The position numbers were made by a program, and so were the translations under genes. This document shows, piece by piece, positions 39,001-40,689 of a DNA stretch of 40,689 nt. Origin of the DNA: a virus; the IMG/VR virus record IMGVR_UViG_3300032304_002117, positions 1 to 40,689 of that record, one strand, 5' to 3'. The notes below the pieces were generated by a model. That model saw nothing but the letters and a program-made list of their open reading frames with translations, did no database searches and was not told the DNA's origin. Positions within the stretch are counted from its first letter, which is position 1; every line of letters begins with the position of its first letter.

Positions 39001-40689
39001 TGCTGCGGTATTGGCTGTGTAGGTCTGGCTGGAACTGAACTGCGCAAAGGTAATGTTGCTGGTGCCGAATATTATGTTTCCGGTGGGTGCGTTGACCAAA
39101 AAGGCCGATCCTTTGTTGACGTTACCACTGTTGACAAAGAAGTAGTCGTTGATGCCCAGGGCATCAACATTGCCAACCCCGGCTGTATTTTCTGCAGAGG
39201 CACGTGTGATTACTGTGGCGTTTGACCACACATACACACCATTGAGCACAGCATTGCCTTCGTCCTTGACCAAGATTCTTGTGTTGGCTGACTGAACGTT
39301 GGCTGTGTCAATGAGATTGAAACTGCCAGTTGTGGTAATAGTAGCGCCAATACCGTTGCCAGCGCCGCCAGGCTGAGCATAGGTGACGGTACCACCAGTG
39401 GTTGTGGTCAAGTTGGTTGTAGTTGCTGCCACCACTGGTTGGTGATAGCTGATGGCAGTGCTGACCAAGTTGTCCACATACAACTTGGTGGCTGCGTCCT
39501 GATTTTGAGCAGGTTGTGCCACATTGTTGATATTTTTGCTGTTGACACTGACATTGCCAGCGGGTGCCAAGGTTATATCACCAGTTCCAGTACTAATATT
39601 GAGCGCATTGGTATCAACAATGTTGCCACTGACATTTAAATTAGCACCGGTGATGTTGCCTGTGGCTGAAATCAAGCCGGCTGTGAGCAAGTTGCCACCG
39701 GTCACGTTGCCTGTGGCAGTTACTAGACCTGCGGTGACCAGGTTGCCACCTGTTACGTTGGCCGCACTAGTAATACCGCCTGTGGCACTTACAATACCAC
39801 CTGTTAATAGGTTTCCACCAGTGATGTTGGCCGCCGATGTTATGGTCGATGTAGCACTGATCAATCCACCTGTTAATACGTTACCACCTGTGATGTTGCC
39901 TGCGGTAACAGTGCCTGTGGTTGACACAACGTTGCTGCCAAAGGCAGCCAAGAAAGTGGCCACATTGGCATTGCCATAACTTGCGGCTATGCCAGTTAAC
40001 TGGCTTCCATTACCAATAAAAAAGTTGCCAGTGACATTGCCAGTGGCCGAAACTAAACCACCTGTGAGTAGATTTCCGGTTTGTGTGTTGCCAGTGACAC
40101 TGAGACTTGGTAATACACCTATGTTGCTGGCTGATATGCCTGTGAGTTGGCTTCCGTTGCCAATGAAAAAGTTACCTTGAATGTTGCCCGTGGTTGTGAT
40201 GGTATTTGAGCCAAATGCCGCCATGAAATTGGCCACGTTGGCATTGCTGTAGTTGCCTGCTGGCAAGTTTGTGAGTTGACTGCCATCACCTAGGAAGAAG
40301 TTACCAGTGACATTGCCAGTGGCTGAGATCAAGCCGCCTGTGAGCAAGTTACCAGTTTGTGTGTTTCCTGTGACACTGAGACTTGGCAGCACACCTATGT
40401 TGCTGGCTGTTATGCCGGTTAATTGGCTACCGTTACCGATGAAGAAACCACCAGTGATGTTGCCCGTGGTTGTGATGGTATTTGAGCCAAATGCCGCCAT
40501 GAAATTGGCCACGTTGGCATTGCTGTAGTTGCCGGCTGGCAAGTTTGTGATCAGGCTGCCATCACCAATAAAGTAGTTACCAGTGACATTGCCAGTGGCT
40601 GAAATCAGGCCACCTGTGAGCAAGTTACCAGTTTGTGTGTTGCCAGTGACACTGAGACTTGGTAATACACCTATGTTGCTGGCTGTTAT
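36031..40689 (-). CDS. giant repetitive tail-fibre-like protein, 5' end beyond the window
   Basis: The frame stays open to the right edge, giving at least 1552 residues, so the true start lies outside. Almost all of it is built from short beta repeats: TGNVTGGNLLTAGLISA-type units, GNGSQLTGI/GDGSQLTNLP units, NANVANFMAAFGS units and eight copies of NIGVLPSLSVTGNTQTGN. Near 39000-39450 lies one different domain (ILVKDEGNAVLNGVYVW and the following ASAENTAGVGNVDA), which resembles a module common in phage fibre and baseplate proteins. It is likely a long trimeric fibre, probably receptor binding. No intramolecular chaperone is visible at the C-terminus. Confidence 0.85.
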   Translation of the reverse strand: MTASNIGVLPSLSVTGNTQTGNLLTGGLISATGNVTGNYFIGDGSLITNLPAGNYSNANVANFMAAFGSNTITTTGNITGGFFIGNGSQLTGITASNIGVLPSLSVTGNTQTGNLLTGGLISATGNVTGNFFLGDGSQLTNLPAGNYSNANVANFMAAFGSNTITTTGNIQGNFFIGNGSQLTGISASNIGVLPSLSVTGNTQTGNLLTGGLVSATGNVTGNFFIGNGSQLTGIAASYGNANVATFLAAFGSNVVSTTGTVTAGNITGGNVLTGGLISATSTITSAANITGGNLLTGGIVSATGGITSAANVTGGNLVTAGLVTATGNVTGGNLLTAGLISATGNITGANLNVSGNIVDTNALNISTGTGDITLAPAGNVSVNSKNINNVAQPAQNQDAATKLYVDNLVSTAISYHQPVVAATTTNLTTTTGGTVTYAQPGGAGNGIGATITTTGSFNLIDTANVQSANTRILVKDEGNAVLNGVYVWSNATVITRASAENTAGVGNVDALGINDYFFVNSGNVNKGSAFLVNAPTGNIIFGTSNITFAQFSSSQTYTANTAAGISLAGTVINAKVDGVTTAFDGGGNISVKASANLTTPNIGAATGTSLSVTGNVDAGNIRTAGLVTATGNVTGGNITTAGLITATGNVTAGNVLTAGLISATSTITSSANITGGNLLTAGLISATSTITSAANVTGGNLVTAGLVTATGNVTGGNVLTTGLISATSSITSAANVTGGNITTAGLITATGNVTAGNVLTAGIMSSTGNVTAGNVLTGGLISATSTITSAANITGANILTSGLISATGNVQGNFFIGNGSQLTGVSASNIGVLPSLSVTGNTQTGNLLTGGLVSATGNIQGNFFIGDGSQLTNLPAGNYSNANVANFMAAFGSNTITTTGNITGGFFIGNGSQLTGISASNIGVLPSLSVTGNTQTGNLLTGGLVSATGNIQGNFFIGNGSQLTGISAAATFPLANGTSNINAAVNANITVGVGGTSNVAVFATTGQFVTGVVSASGNVTGGNVLTAGLISATSTITSAANITGGNVLTGGLISATGNITGNFILGNGSQLTGIAASYGNANVATFLAAFGSNTITTTGNITGGFFIGNGSQLTGITASNIGVLPSLSVTGNTQTGNLLTGGLVTATGNVTGGNILTGGLISATSTITSAANITGGNLLTGGLISATGNVTGNFFLGDGSQLTNLPAGNYSNANVAAFMAAFGSNTITTTGNITGGFFIGNGSQLTGITASNIGVLPSLSVTGNTQTGNLLTGGLISATGNITGNYFIGNGSQLTGITASNIGVLPSLSVTGNTQTGNLLTGGLISATGNVTGNFFIGDGSQLTNLPAGNYSNANVANFMAAFGSNTITTTGNITGGFFIGNGSQLTGISAAAAFPLANGTSNIDAAVNANITVGVAGTANVAVFANTGVFVTGTQSVTGNTQTGNLLTAGLISATGNITTAGYFVGDGQFISNITVAGGTSIVNGTTNITTAPSGNANVTIAGTANVAVFANTGVFITGNVQSSNTVLVPYGTSLAPTDLVLISLTNAFIS
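36480..40689 (-). repeat. mosaic of near-identical fibre repeats
   Basis: The fibre gene contains several families of DNA repeats 60 to 250 bases long with very high identity, for example around 36590-36790, 37000-37110, 37990-38200 and 40190-40400. Order and spacing vary, as expected from recombination between copies. Confidence 0.85.

Noticed and set aside
36121-40528. Many long plus-strand open frames rich in Pro, Val and Leu
   Set aside because: They are antisense shadows of the repetitive fibre gene; they recur with each repeat and have no ribosome binding sites.
36031-40689. Diversity-generating retroelement as explanation for the repetitive fibre gene
   Set aside because: No reverse transcriptase gene, template repeat or adenine-biased variable region was seen in the window.

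Overview
The window looks like a piece of a large lytic phage genome of the T4-like myovirus type. Genes are packed head to tail, with many ATGA or TAATG start/stop overlaps and many tiny ORFs. A short element, TAAATA (once a perfect TATAAATA), recurs just upstream of genes and matches the core of the T4 late promoter. The right end carries a very long, highly repetitive fibre gene followed by more structural-type genes. The cargo suggests a Gram-negative, probably betaproteobacterial (Burkholderiales-like), host: the phage bS21 ends in the QLPKKLY tail typical of that group, a phasin-like gene is present, and there are proteins with Sec signal peptides and a lipobox. No tRNA, rRNA, CRISPR array, transposase or integrase was seen.

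Layout. 1-5674 (+): small membrane peptides, acidic or zinc-binding unknowns, a possible CDGSH-like protein, a Bax-inhibitor-1 family membrane protein and a large membrane/coiled-coil protein. 5676-8227 (+): a proteostasis and translation block of ClpX, ribosomal protein bS21, an Hsp20 chaperone and ClpS. 8224-9012 (-): metallophosphoesterase. 9119-13480 (+): membrane and secreted proteins, including a 702-residue exported protein with 22-residue cysteine repeats. 13587-13937 (-): standalone S-adenosylmethionine decarboxylase. 14401-18342: a divergent cluster of a glycosyltransferase-like protein (-) against a UDP-sugar dehydrogenase family enzyme, an Fe(II)/2OG dioxygenase-like protein and an amidinotransferase (+). 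18374-19707 (+): UV damage endonuclease and a membrane protein. 19704-22279: H1-like basic tail protein (-), GNAT acetyltransferase, fatty acid desaturase, a beta-rich unknown (-) and a phasin-like protein. 22411-25256 (+): membrane protein, lipoprotein, exported FlgT-like protein, SprT-like metallopeptidase. 25259-26851 (-): 530-residue unknown. 26903-29235 (+): ClpP, a radical SAM enzyme and its overlapping partner. 29323-31765 (+): small genes under two strong sigma70-type promoters, ending in a SWIM zinc-finger protein. 31834-40689 (-): structural block, transcribed leftward from a fibre gene cut by the right edge of the window.

How the parts may work together. ClpX, ClpP, ClpS, Hsp20 and bS21 together suggest a phage that redirects host protein turnover, folding and translation. 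SpeD, the desaturase, the phasin-like protein and the sugar/amidino cluster look like metabolic and surface-modification cargo. Expression appears to use two promoter classes: sigma70-like promoters (TTGACN-17-TATAAT, several with a shared TATAGT just downstream) and TAAATA late-type promoters. The late-type sites are often followed by a 5' hairpin, sometimes lie almost on the start codon (leaderless candidates), and in one case sit inside an inverted repeat that would hide the ribosome binding site only in read-through mRNA. Functions come from motifs read by eye; no database or structure search was run.
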